NCBI GenBank assembly: GCA_900320235.1
Contig: ONRO01000253.1
Coordinates: 1 to 6,664 of the forward strand
DNA: 6,664 bases
Reading direction: 5' to 3'
Origin: an uncultured Eubacteriales bacterium
GTDB lineage: Bacteria > Bacillota > Clostridia > Oscillospirales > Acutalibacteraceae
Shown here: in pieces, positions 1-6,664 of the stretch
How the letters are laid out: every line of letters begins with the position of its first letter
Numbering within the stretch: the first letter of the stretch is position 1
Notes under the pieces: model-generated
Seen by the model: only the letters and a program-made list of their open reading frames with translations
Told to the model about the DNA's origin: nothing
Database searches by the model: none
Position numbers and translations under genes: made by a program

Positions 1-117
1 ACTTCATTGGAGTATTTCTATTCGGAGTTTATTTTACCATGGTTTCTTCAATTCGGCATGGCGCGGGGTTATTGGGCGGATACTATTAAAATCATCAGAT
101 CGTAATCTGCGGAATTA
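1..117. other. Downstream non-coding stretch, no supported gene
   Basis: This is the 3' side of the TasA-like gene. On the minus strand all frames carry early stops, and the only ATG codons open onto ORFs of 3-8 codons, except an ATG at 7-5 that runs off the edge without a visible ribosome binding site. No GC-rich hairpin with a T-run is present, so a classical intrinsic terminator is not seen here. The transcript may continue to a gene outside the window. Confidence 0.5.
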
Positions 118-774
118 TCATGGCGCAGCAGACCAGCTTCTTTCCTTGACAGAATCCCCGTACTGCTGAATTGCGTCAGCAAGAACATCTATCCTCAGCT
201 TGTATCCCTGAGAATTGTTGTAGACATTCTTTGAAATTTCAACGCCTGAAAGCAGCAGAGGCGTTGTCTGACCGGGATTTATCAGTCCGGAATAGTAAAA
301 ACAGCAGTCAGCGCTGTTATATTTCCAGCTTTCACTCCATTTGCTGTCAAGACGAAGCGTCAGGAGTGTTTTGTTGTCAGCGTCGCAGAAAATCAGGGTA
401 TTGCTGCTGCTGTCAAGCTTTGTTGTACAGAAATCCGTAACACCATCTATTGAACAGATATTTTCATTTTCATCGAACCACATCGGTACAAATCTTACAC
501 GCAGGTAATCGCTGTCTGAATTGCGCTGATCGTATACCGCAACAGGTTTGTCGATCGTGTATATATCGTTGCTGAATTCAAATGTATAATTATTAAGAAG
601 TTCGTCGCCTTTGTTTCCGTTTTCGTCTATCTGAATATCGGTCTGCGCCGGACTGAAATTGTTTTCAGACTGTCTGCTGTTGTATATGACGGCAAGAACA
701 GCAATCGGCATAACAGCGAAAAATGCAAATATGCAGACAAAAATAATTGTTTTTACGAGTTTTTTCGCCTTCAT
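118..774 (-). CDS. TasA-like exported protein with alternate (SipW-type) signal segment (218 aa)
   Basis: This is likely a small exported beta-sandwich protein of the TasA/camelysin-like group, whose members form or decorate extracellular fibres in Firmicutes. A basic MKAKKLVK start is followed by a hydrophobic segment at 9-30. The body carries features I associate with this group: DYLRVRFVPMWFDEN at 89-103 (a strand usually written as DAYVRVxxVPxW), WSESWKY at 146-152, CCFYYSGLINPGQTTPLL at 157-174 (the usual GYFYYKxPLxPGExTxxL), and YKLRIDVLADAIQQYG at 191-206 (the usual YxLxIxAEAIQA). The C-terminus (SWSAAP) replaces the more common AW ending. There are five cysteines after the signal segment (107, 116, 130, 157, 158). 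It starts 12 bases after the giant gene with a strong ribosome binding site, so the two are probably made together. It could instead be a minor pilin or an anchor. No processing peptidase is visible in the window. Family assignment is from motif memory, not a search. Confidence 0.85.
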   Translation of the reverse strand: MKAKKLVKTIIFVCIFAFFAVMPIAVLAVIYNSRQSENNFSPAQTDIQIDENGNKGDELLNNYTFEFSNDIYTIDKPVAVYDQRNSDSDYLRVRFVPMWFDENENICSIDGVTDFCTTKLDSSSNTLIFCDADNKTLLTLRLDSKWSESWKYNSADCCFYYSGLINPGQTTPLLLSGVEISKNVYNNSQGYKLRIDVLADAIQQYGDSVKERSWSAAP

Positions 775-780
775 GCGACT

Positions 781-788
781 CCCTCCTT
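781..788 (-). promoter_or_regulatory. Strong ribosome binding site overlapping the upstream stop codon
   Basis: On the minus strand AAGGAGGG (788-781) lies 6 bases before the ATG at 774, and its first two bases are shared with the TAA stop (789-787) of the giant gene. This near-perfect Shine-Dalgarno fixes the start of the 218-residue protein. It implies translational coupling: ribosomes ending the giant protein stop directly on the site used to start the next one. Confidence 0.9.
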
Positions 789-3700
789 AACTGCGGTCTA
801 TCGTATTTACTGCGTATGCCTGTGAACTGTTGTATGCAAATTCTGTTTCACTGCTCGTGAAGCTTGCTGTAATGCGGCTTTGGGATTTTGCTCCGCCGTC
901 AGCATTTTTTGCATCAACATTAATGATTACTGAGCCGTCCGGTTCACCTGCTGAAGTTGTTTTTTCACCCGGTGTTTTCAGGACGTTTGAGCCAGTCCAG
1001 AAGTCATAATCTGTTGATGACCAGCTGCTGATTTCTGTTATACGATATCTGCCGTCTTTTTTGACATGTACTGTCTGCCTGCCGTTCCATAAAGCAGCGG
1101 GGTATTTGTACCGGGTTTTTGTTTTTCTGTCTTTTTTGTAATAGAACTTTGTGACCTTGCAGCTTTTTGCATCGAACTGCTCTTTATCATTTCCGTCGGT
1201 GTACAGAGAATAATCGTAGGGCTTTTCTTCGTTTCCGTAATTGAGCTTTATGTCTTGTAATTCTATGCTGCTGTCGGATTTATATGTCATTTCCTTGTCG
1301 CAGTTAAGTGTAAGATAAAAACGCTCTGCAGCAGTTTCGCTGTCTCCGTTTTTCTCAAGACGCTCTACCATGAATACGAATCTTTGCTCTGTATCGCTCT
1401 GATGAACATTTTTGTCAACAAAGATGATCTTTTCAATATCAAAATAAAAATCCTTGTTGTCAGGTTTGTTCGGTATTTTCAAAACGAAGGTTTTATTAAT
1501 GTCTGAATTGTCGTGTTCATCAAGTACGATCCCGTCACCGTCGCTGAGTAGCTTCATCTCGCCGAGCTTATCTATACTGAACACAATATCATTGCTGAGC
1601 CTGATATAGCCCTCAGGCGGCTGTGTTTCCTCGAGATAGTATTTATCCGGCTCAAGATTCTGGCTGATTTTCGGAATTATGCCGTTGTCATCGCTGACAA
1701 GATCCTCATATCCCGGCATAGGTTCATAGTCCTTTATCAGACCTGTTACACCGGGAACGCTTCTGTACAATGCAAAATGTGCACCCGACAGTGGATGATA
1801 TGAACTATCCTGTTTTTTGACAGCTTTGAAGGAGTAGCTTTTATTGAAGATATTCAGATATGCGATCATCTGGTCATTGCTTTCCGGAATACGCAGCTTA
1901 TACCATTTTCCCTCCGGTCCGGAAATATTAATGCTGTTATCATCAGCTACTGTGAATTTCACATCCTCGTCCAGTCCGATATAACCTGAAGGGGATTGAA
2001 TCTGTCTCAGAGTATATTCAGCATTAATATTAAAATCATAAAGAAGGTTAATGATACCGTAACTGTTTGAAGTGAATTTTCCGACCATTGTATCTGAGCA
2101 CCTTAGCTCGAAAACACCGTTTGCAAGTGAGTCATCCGGAATTGCCTGTTCAAAGCATTTTACATCAAAGAGCTTTATTGCAATTCCACCGCCGCGGGTG
2201 TTTGTTATTGTATCTGTGCGGATATTTCCGTTCTCATCACTGTAACCGGGAGCAGTTGAAACAGGCTCGCCCCGTTCGTACTCGATAAAATAAGAGAATG
2301 TCTGTTGTGCTCTTTTGCTTTTTGGAACTGCACCCAGACTGATAAGATAGCGCGGAGCAATATTTGAATAGTGTTCGACAACACCGTTTTCTCCCACGAC
2401 CGGATCAGCAAGCTCGACTTCCATGATCTCATAATCGCTGAATTCTGTGTTTTCGAGCAGTTCCTGAAAATAATAGCGGACATATGTATCCGGATAGACA
2501 ATCTGTCTGACAGTGCCCTCAAGCAGTTCGCTGTTTTCACCCTTTTTTACATATACGGCAGTGTATATCGGATCGTGGTCTGATGTATAGTATTTATCAC
2601 TCCAGACCTTGTTTGCCTCAAGTCCCCAGCCGCGTCTGTTATTGACATACATTTTCGGGGATTCATTTGCTCTTACCCAACCGGAATTGAGGGTATCGCC
2701 GTCCTCGGTTTTATAGCTTCCGTATTCACGCTCATAGCTTTTCCAGGTATAGCCGAGCGGAATTTCATTTGTTCTTTCCTCAACCTTGAATTCAGTCCCG
2801 ACAGGGAGAAACGGAACATCGACTGTATATCCTGCCGGTATTTTTGATATGGAACCGTTCATTGAGGTTTCAAATGTGACTGCGTCTTTCTGATCGCCAG
2901 ACATGGCTGAAGTATCGGAGAGTGAGGTGGAAACAAATTTCTGAACTTCTGCATCCCAGCGGCAAAGATATCCTTCCGGATCCCTTACACGGTATCTGTA
3001 CATATTTGCAAGCTCAAGATCATCAACAACACCGTTTGTCAGATAAAGACGGAAGCTGAAGGTTGTCGGATCCTGCTGTGCATTTACAGGCTGGTCTGCT
3101 TCATCAAAAAGATTTTTTTGTATGCTGAGAGTCCTGAGTCCGCTCGGATCGACATGATTTTCGTAAACGACAGTTGGTCTGTCCTTTACTCTCAGCCAGC
3201 CGGAGTCAAAATAATTACGGTTTGTATTACCGATGGACTGTCCGGTGATGGCTGTGCCGTTTACATAAACATGATCGTAGACCTCATGGTTTATTCCGCA
3301 TTCAATGATCCTGTATTCTATCGTATTTGCCGGGAAATGGATTTCAGCGCTTTTGTTCGGGTTCAGACAATACACCGATGAATATGGATTATTACTGTTT
3401 GGCGGAGTATATGATTCTATGTAATCGACCTTTTGTGTTGAATTCTGATAGGTTACGCTTACAAGCTGGTCGGTATTTGTAAGGAGTTTTTCTTCGCCGT
3501 ATTCTTCGTCCTTGTACCATATCTGATAGGGATATTCGACAAGATCGAAATCCAGATCCTGTGTACCTGTAACGCTTTTTGTAAGAATAACATGGCCGGG
3601 TGTGACATAGCTGAGGTTGAACCTCATATGAAGGTTTGAAGCACCCTTACCTCTTTCCATGTAGAACATCTTCATGGTATGGCGTGAGTAATCCTTGAAA

Positions 3701-6657
3701 ATATTCTCGCTGCCTTCAAAATAATAATTCAGATACCCGCTGATCTCTGCTTCTGATGCATCGGGATTTCTTGAGATATAGTTGGATTCAAAAATCTGTC
3801 TCAGCGTTTTTTTCTCGCCGTTAACAATGACATCGCCTGTCGAAAAGTTAACGCTGCCGGCAAGTGCAGTATGAATTCCGCCAAGATCGATCACAAGCTC
3901 GTCGTCAACATAGAACCAGAAATCATCATCTCCTGTGAATTCAAAGATGATATCATGTCCCCACAGATCCTTTCCGTCCGGAGTCTGAACGAAATCCGCT
4001 TCAAGCTCCATGCCGAAATTCCAGTTTGTATTTTTCGTATCATTCGGGTTGCCGACAAGATGAAGCTTTTCATATTTTCGCGGGTCGGTTTCTGCAAGAG
4101 CCTTACCGTGGACATCGTTGAGATTATAAGGGTTTTTTGTGGAATAAACGCCTGCATTGATATCATTATAGGGCATGAACTGACCATGCTTGTCAGTAGA
4201 GTTTCCTCTGCTGTTCATTGTGCCAAGCTCTTTGTAGACGGTGAAGTCACCTTCGTTATTGCCCTTCAGACTTGCAAAATTCTGACAGCTGTCATATTCA
4301 AAGTATCCGCTGGAGTTGTAGATGCTTGAAATAAAAATGTGATTCACATCATGCAGGCACATATCTCCGGCGGTTTTGGAGGGCGCCCTGAATAATTCAG
4401 AAAGCGGTTTGTCATTACTTGTTGTTCTGGGATAGCCGTTTTCAAGATGGTTTGTCAGAAGATTCTGAGTGGGGATGGAAAAGTCTGTGCCGGGACCGTC
4501 ATCATCAAGGAAATGATTCTGATACTGATTTTCGTCCTTTGAGGTGGTAACGGGCTGATCCGGAAAATCTATCATTTTCATAGAAATACCATATTTATTG
4601 TTGTCAATGGTATCTACCTTTGTAAGTGTCTGAGTCACGGGCTGCATAGTTGCAAAGTAGAATGTATCTGCTTTTGCTCTTGCGACAGATTTCAGGATTT
4701 TGCTGCCGGATTCTGCAGCAGCTGCAAGACCTGCGTAGGAATAATACGGATCATCCCATGCAAGTATAGTAGAATAATATTCGCCGTCACGTCTGCCGGG
4801 CATATTTATGCCTATTTTATTGTCTGAAATAGTCTGTCCTGCTATCTGCGGAGCAAGATATTTTCTGGAGTAGGGGTTATAAAGCTCGTAATAATAATTA
4901 GGAGTGCCGTTATCATAATGGTATTCAGTGAAATTCCAGAGGAGGGTATTGATCTGATTGCTGACCCACATGATATTGTCTCCGCGTTCATAGCAGGGAT
5001 AAAGTGAGCCGTCACGGTCTATTGCATAGAATTCATAAGTTTTTTTGCTGTCATTCCATACACGGGTATATACAATGACCTGAGCACCGTCGTCTACATC
5101 AGAAACGCCGACCTTATTTGCTGTGAATGTCACATAGTCTTCCTTGTAAAGATCAGATATCTTTACAAAATTGAGCCAGACCTGATCGGTCTGTAAAATA
5201 TTATTTTTTGCTCTGAAGCCGGAATCTGTTCCGTTTTCGTCATTATAAAAATAAATTGTATTATTGCCGGCGGAAAGCATGATCCTTCCGTCATTTGCAG
5301 TGCTGTGCGGTGTGACTTTTACAGAAAAAGGCTCATCTTCAAGAGAAAGACTGCCGTCATCATTTATTTTAAGATATTTCGTCTGACCGCTGACATCTGC
5401 AGAAAGACTGTAAAGATCTTCACTGACAGAGTGAAAGGTCCAGATTGTCGCATCTGTGTTGTCTGAAACATAGAAGGTACTGCTTCCGGATTCTCTGCGG
5501 ACAAGCAGAGTCATAAGGCTCAGAGAATTATTATCTGCATCAGCCATAAGTGAATCTCCCAGTGTATCAGTTGTCTGATTCATAAGTCCGTAGGATTTTC
5601 CGTTGAGCTTGTAAGGGTCATTTTTTATTGCTCCGGCGTAATAATGACACTGGAGAATCACAACGTTTTTATCATTACCGTCTGTATATGATGCGATCAC
5701 GCCGTTTCCGGGATTTCTTGTATTACGGTTCAGATAATATTTTTTATTATCCGCAGTTCCTGAACATCTGAAGCCGTCAGAGGTTTCTGACAAAGTAAAG
5801 ATCGTGCTGTCGGATTTATCTGTAACAAGAGTAAGTCCGCCGCGCATATTCTGACCCTTGACTGCAGTTATTTTCAGATAGTGGTCTGTGTTATTTTTTT
5901 TACAGTAAATATAGTACTTGTCAGTGCTGTTTTCATCTGCACTTTCAAAATAATATTTCACTGCTTCATCCGGAACAGAATTTGTATATGCATCGGATGT
6001 TGCTTTCAGACCGTCTCTTCCGGAATTGTTCGTGACATTGTGTACAAGGTCGTCTTTGAAATAATAGCCCGAAGCTGTGCTGAGATAGTATCCGTCGCCT
6101 CCGAGGCTAAGTAGCTTGTCAGTTTTCTTTACGACCTTCCAGCCATAATCTCCTGATACAGGTATGACATCATCGTCGTAAACGATCTCATAAACACTGA
6201 AGCCTGTTGCATAAAAGCTGAGCCTGCCGTCTGTGACGGTAATATCGTTTATCTGTTCACGTCCGCCGTTATCTTTGATGTGCCAGAGCTGTATGCCATC
6301 TGAATCTGTAATGACAGGGTCTGTTATCGCGACAAGCACAGGATTTTCTTCTCCGGGCTGATATTCTTCCATGCCGGTACTGATGGTGATATCATATGCG
6401 GCAGCACCGGAATAATCATCGGAAACATCAACAGCCTGTGCAACCGCACCCTCAGGCATCAGTCCGTCAAGGGAAACGAACTGTTCAGCCTGTTCCCCGT
6501 TCGGGTAAAGCTCGAAGCTCATATGACAGTATTTTTCATTTTCCGGGAGATCTGCTGTGATACCCTTTATCGAAGCTAAAGACAACAGGCATGAAATTGC
6601 TGTTATGACAGAAACGGCAGCAATGAGCTGACGTTTTCCTGCGCGTGTAAGATACAT
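787..6657 (-). CDS. Giant secreted adhesin/matrix protein with fibro-slime and tandem CnaB/SpaA domains (1956 aa)
   Basis: This is probably an extracellular adhesin or matrix scaffold. In order it shows: a signal peptide (1-35); an N-terminal beta module (about 40-165); beta-trefoil-like repeats (about 168-675); a fibro-slime domain (about 690-1018) with the hallmark GDDDFWFYVDDELVIDLGG at 909-927; five CnaB/SpaA-type domains (about 1021-1732); and a C-terminal beta domain (about 1735-1956). There is no LPXTG-like motif, hydrophobic C-terminal helix or dockerin, so covalent sortase anchoring is not supported. The protein ends in an ordinary domain with TAA at 789-787. The ATG at 6657 is chosen because a good signal peptide (basic MYLTRAGKRQ, then a hydrophobic stretch) follows directly. 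The ribosome binding site would lie outside the window, and the frame is still open for the 7 visible upstream bases, so a slightly earlier start cannot be excluded. It is the upstream partner of the TasA-like gene. The domain families are recognised from motifs; the ligand and exact role are unknown. Confidence 0.93.
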   Translation of the reverse strand: MYLTRAGKRQLIAAVSVITAISCLLSLASIKGITADLPENEKYCHMSFELYPNGEQAEQFVSLDGLMPEGAVAQAVDVSDDYSGAAAYDITISTGMEEYQPGEENPVLVAITDPVITDSDGIQLWHIKDNGGREQINDITVTDGRLSFYATGFSVYEIVYDDDVIPVSGDYGWKVVKKTDKLLSLGGDGYYLSTASGYYFKDDLVHNVTNNSGRDGLKATSDAYTNSVPDEAVKYYFESADENSTDKYYIYCKKNNTDHYLKITAVKGQNMRGGLTLVTDKSDSTIFTLSETSDGFRCSGTADNKKYYLNRNTRNPGNGVIASYTDGNDKNVVILQCHYYAGAIKNDPYKLNGKSYGLMNQTTDTLGDSLMADADNNSLSLMTLLVRRESGSSTFYVSDNTDATIWTFHSVSEDLYSLSADVSGQTKYLKINDDGSLSLEDEPFSVKVTPHSTANDGRIMLSAGNNTIYFYNDENGTDSGFRAKNNILQTDQVWLNFVKISDLYKEDYVTFTANKVGVSDVDDGAQVIVYTRVWNDSKKTYEFYAIDRDGSLYPCYERGDNIMWVSNQINTLLWNFTEYHYDNGTPNYYYELYNPYSRKYLAPQIAGQTISDNKIGINMPGRRDGEYYSTILAWDDPYYSYAGLAAAAESGSKILKSVARAKADTFYFATMQPVTQTLTKVDTIDNNKYGISMKMIDFPDQPVTTSKDENQYQNHFLDDDGPGTDFSIPTQNLLTNHLENGYPRTTSNDKPLSELFRAPSKTAGDMCLHDVNHIFISSIYNSSGYFEYDSCQNFASLKGNNEGDFTVYKELGTMNSRGNSTDKHGQFMPYNDINAGVYSTKNPYNLNDVHGKALAETDPRKYEKLHLVGNPNDTKNTNWNFGMELEADFVQTPDGKDLWGHDIIFEFTGDDDFWFYVDDELVIDLGGIHTALAGSVNFSTGDVIVNGEKKTLRQIFESNYISRNPDASEAEISGYLNYYFEGSENIFKDYSRHTMKMFYMERGKGASNLHMRFNLSYVTPGHVILTKSVTGTQDLDFDLVEYPYQIWYKDEEYGEEKLLTNTDQLVSVTYQNSTQKVDYIESYTPPNSNNPYSSVYCLNPNKSAEIHFPANTIEYRIIECGINHEVYDHVYVNGTAITGQSIGNTNRNYFDSGWLRVKDRPTVVYENHVDPSGLRTLSIQKNLFDEADQPVNAQQDPTTFSFRLYLTNGVVDDLELANMYRYRVRDPEGYLCRWDAEVQKFVSTSLSDTSAMSGDQKDAVTFETSMNGSISKIPAGYTVDVPFLPVGTEFKVEERTNEIPLGYTWKSYEREYGSYKTEDGDTLNSGWVRANESPKMYVNNRRGWGLEANKVWSDKYYTSDHDPIYTAVYVKKGENSELLEGTVRQIVYPDTYVRYYFQELLENTEFSDYEIMEVELADPVVGENGVVEHYSNIAPRYLISLGAVPKSKRAQQTFSYFIEYERGEPVSTAPGYSDENGNIRTDTITNTRGGGIAIKLFDVKCFEQAIPDDSLANGVFELRCSDTMVGKFTSNSYGIINLLYDFNINAEYTLRQIQSPSGYIGLDEDVKFTVADDNSINISGPEGKWYKLRIPESNDQMIAYLNIFNKSYSFKAVKKQDSSYHPLSGAHFALYRSVPGVTGLIKDYEPMPGYEDLVSDDNGIIPKISQNLEPDKYYLEETQPPEGYIRLSNDIVFSIDKLGEMKLLSDGDGIVLDEHDNSDINKTFVLKIPNKPDNKDFYFDIEKIIFVDKNVHQSDTEQRFVFMVERLEKNGDSETAAERFYLTLNCDKEMTYKSDSSIELQDIKLNYGNEEKPYDYSLYTDGNDKEQFDAKSCKVTKFYYKKDRKTKTRYKYPAALWNGRQTVHVKKDGRYRITEISSWSSTDYDFWTGSNVLKTPGEKTTSAGEPDGSVIINVDAKNADGGAKSQSRITASFTSSETEFAYNSSQAYAVNTIDRS
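790..1455 (-). other. C-terminal beta domain of the giant protein (residues about 1735-1956)
   Basis: The final 220 residues look like a larger CnaB-like fold with FYFDIEKIIFVDKN (1737-1750), FVFMVERLEKNGD (1760-1772), a long inserted loop (about 1800-1855) rich in Tyr and Lys, GRYRITEISSWSSTDYDF (1869-1886), and a last strand at 1929-1934. The F.F..ER, FY.TL and YR.TE..SWS motifs recall a domain I associate with proteins encoded next to TasA-like genes in Clostridia. The Lys (K1743) and Glu (E1875) are present, but the expected FTN becomes FTS (S1935). It ends in VNTIDRS with no anchor. It may be the part that contacts the TasA-like partner, which is an inference. Confidence 0.55.
1462..3597 (-). 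repeat. Five tandem CnaB/SpaA-type pilin domains (residues about 1021-1732)
   Basis: Five prealbumin-like domains follow each other: about 1021-1169, 1174-1340, 1343-1488, 1490-1606 and 1607-1732. Each shows the usual Lys strand, an inner acidic residue and a terminal Asn. My proposed isopeptide triads are K1027/E1119/N1167, K1181/E1294/N1339, K1350/E1413/N1486 and K1614/E1677/N1730. The fourth domain reads K1495/Q1552/N1605, with Gln in place of Glu in YTLRQIQSPSGY (usual YxLxExxxPxGY). The third is a typical Cna B-type module (NKVWSD at 1349-1354, ITNTRG at 1484-1489). The fifth is a textbook SpaA module (LSGAHFALYR at 1623-1632, LEETQPPEGY at 1675-1684). They probably form a stiff, protease-resistant stalk. 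The first two are the least certain by sequence. Confidence 0.75.
3604..4590 (-). other. Fibro-slime (PA14-like) domain of the giant protein (residues about 690-1018)
   Basis: The domain opens with ISMKMIDFPD (691-700) and contains the characteristic core FEFTGDDDFWFYVDDELV (905-922) followed by IDLGGIHTALAGSVNF (923-938). It then has TLRQIFESNY (951-960), DYSRHTMKMFYMERG (989-1003) and SNLHMRFNLS (1007-1016). The order GDDDxWxFxDxxLxxDLGGxH, F..F, DYSxHxxxxFYxERG, S.....FNL is that of fibro-slime domains described in slime-mould and Fibrobacter/Ruminococcus secreted proteins, related to PA14 carbohydrate-binding folds. The acidic DDD and DLGG loops could bind calcium and sugar. The ligand is unknown. 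Confidence 0.8.
4633..6156 (-). repeat. Beta-trefoil-like repeat region of the giant protein (residues about 168-675)
   Basis: Degenerate units of about 28-33 residues recur with the pattern aromatic-x-F/L, then a short loop, Y/F strand, loop, and YL near the end. Examples start at 235 (YYFESADEN to HYLKI at 263), 285 (TIFTLSETSDG to KYYLNR at 311), 403 (ATIWTFHSVSED to KYLKIND at 433) and 572 (LLWNFTEYHYDN to KYLAPQ at 604). Such W/F..YL units are seen in beta-trefoils (ricin-type, fascin-like, MIR-like) that often bind sugars. Sugar binding here is only an inference, and the canonical ricin QxW motif is absent. The repeats are protein-level and too diverged to be seen as DNA repeats. Confidence 0.5.
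6163..6540 (-). other. N-terminal beta module of the giant protein (residues about 40-165)
   Basis: The segment holds AYDITIS (87-93), EYQPGEENPVLVAITDP (98-114), LWHIKDNG (124-131) and LSFYATGFSVYEIVYD (146-161). The alternating hydrophobic pattern and the F-T/A-x-F-S-V-Y ending resemble a short beta-sandwich that I recall at the N-terminus of other Clostridia proteins with SpaA or fibro-slime domains. I cannot name a family with confidence. It may act as a spacer or assembly module just after the signal peptide. Confidence 0.5.
6553..6657 (-). other. Signal peptide of the giant protein (residues 1-35)
   Basis: A basic n-region (R5, K8, R9) is followed by a hydrophobic core at about 11-30 and a possible cleavage after ITA at residue 35, leaving a mature start of DLPENE. 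This looks like a standard Sec/type I signal. The exact cleavage site is a guess from the -3/-1 rule (I33, A35). Confidence 0.75.
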
Positions 6658-6664
6658 GGTAGGA

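Noticed and set aside
39..89. 16-residue plus-strand ORF with GGAG 11 bases upstream
   Set aside because: It is very short, with no recognisable peptide signature and no promoter seen; such an ORF is expected by chance.
96..109. Inverted repeat CAGAT-TACG-ATCTG (minus strand) as a terminator
   Set aside because: The stem is only 5 bp, AT-rich, and not followed by a clean T-run. It lies 9 bases past the stop codon but is too weak to call an intrinsic terminator.
95..121. ATG overlapping the stop of the TasA-like gene (ATGA junction)
   Set aside because: The overlap looks like a coupled downstream gene, but the frame stops after eight codons (MIIPQITI), so no gene is supported.
171..440. 89-codon open frame on the plus strand
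   Set aside because: It is antisense to the TasA-like gene, with an odd Cys/Ser/Arg-rich composition and no good ribosome binding site. It is best seen as a shadow.
2205..2540. 111-codon open frame on the minus strand in a second frame
   Set aside because: It overlaps the third CnaB domain of the giant protein in another frame and has no family resemblance.
3871..4329. 152-codon open frame on the plus strand
   Set aside because: It lies antisense to the fibro-slime domain, whose protein sequence is clearly conserved-looking. The plus-strand translation has no recognisable domain, and it is a shadow of the real gene.
6580..6600. Possible lipobox AISC at residues 20-23 of the giant protein
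   Set aside because: The -3 position is Ala rather than Leu/Val/Ile, and strongly hydrophobic sequence continues after the Cys, so type I cleavage further on fits better than lipoprotein processing.

Overview
The window looks like a surface or extracellular-matrix locus from a low-to-moderate GC, Gram-positive anaerobe. The closest match I can name from memory is the gut/rumen Clostridia, of the Ruminococcus/Oscillospiraceae kind. This placement is an inference from three things: the mix of protein modules (fibro-slime domain, CnaB/SpaA pilin domains, a TasA-like small exported protein), a strong AAGGAGGG ribosome binding site, and ordinary Firmicutes-style codon use. There is no rRNA or marker gene to confirm it.

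Both real genes are on the minus strand and fill almost the whole window. Reading in the direction of transcription, from the right edge, the first is a 1956-residue exported multidomain protein (6657 to 787). It has a signal peptide, a small N-terminal beta module, about 500 residues of beta-trefoil-like repeats, a fibro-slime (PA14-like) domain, five tandem CnaB/SpaA-type pilin domains, and a C-terminal beta domain. It has no LPXTG motif and no C-terminal membrane anchor. After a 12-base gap, whose ribosome binding site overlaps the stop codon of the giant gene, comes a 218-residue protein (774 to 118). Its N-terminal hydrophobic segment and body motifs resemble the TasA-like / SipW-type signal family of matrix fibre proteins.

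The two genes appear to be co-transcribed and translationally coupled. The likely reading is that the small protein is a fibre or anchor subunit and the giant protein is a secreted adhesin or matrix component that works with it. This partnership is inferred from gene order and family resemblance only.

Positions 1-117, downstream of the second gene, hold no supportable gene or strong terminator. The window starts only 7 bases upstream of the giant gene's start codon, so its promoter, ribosome binding site and upstream neighbours (for example a signal peptidase or sortase) cannot be seen.
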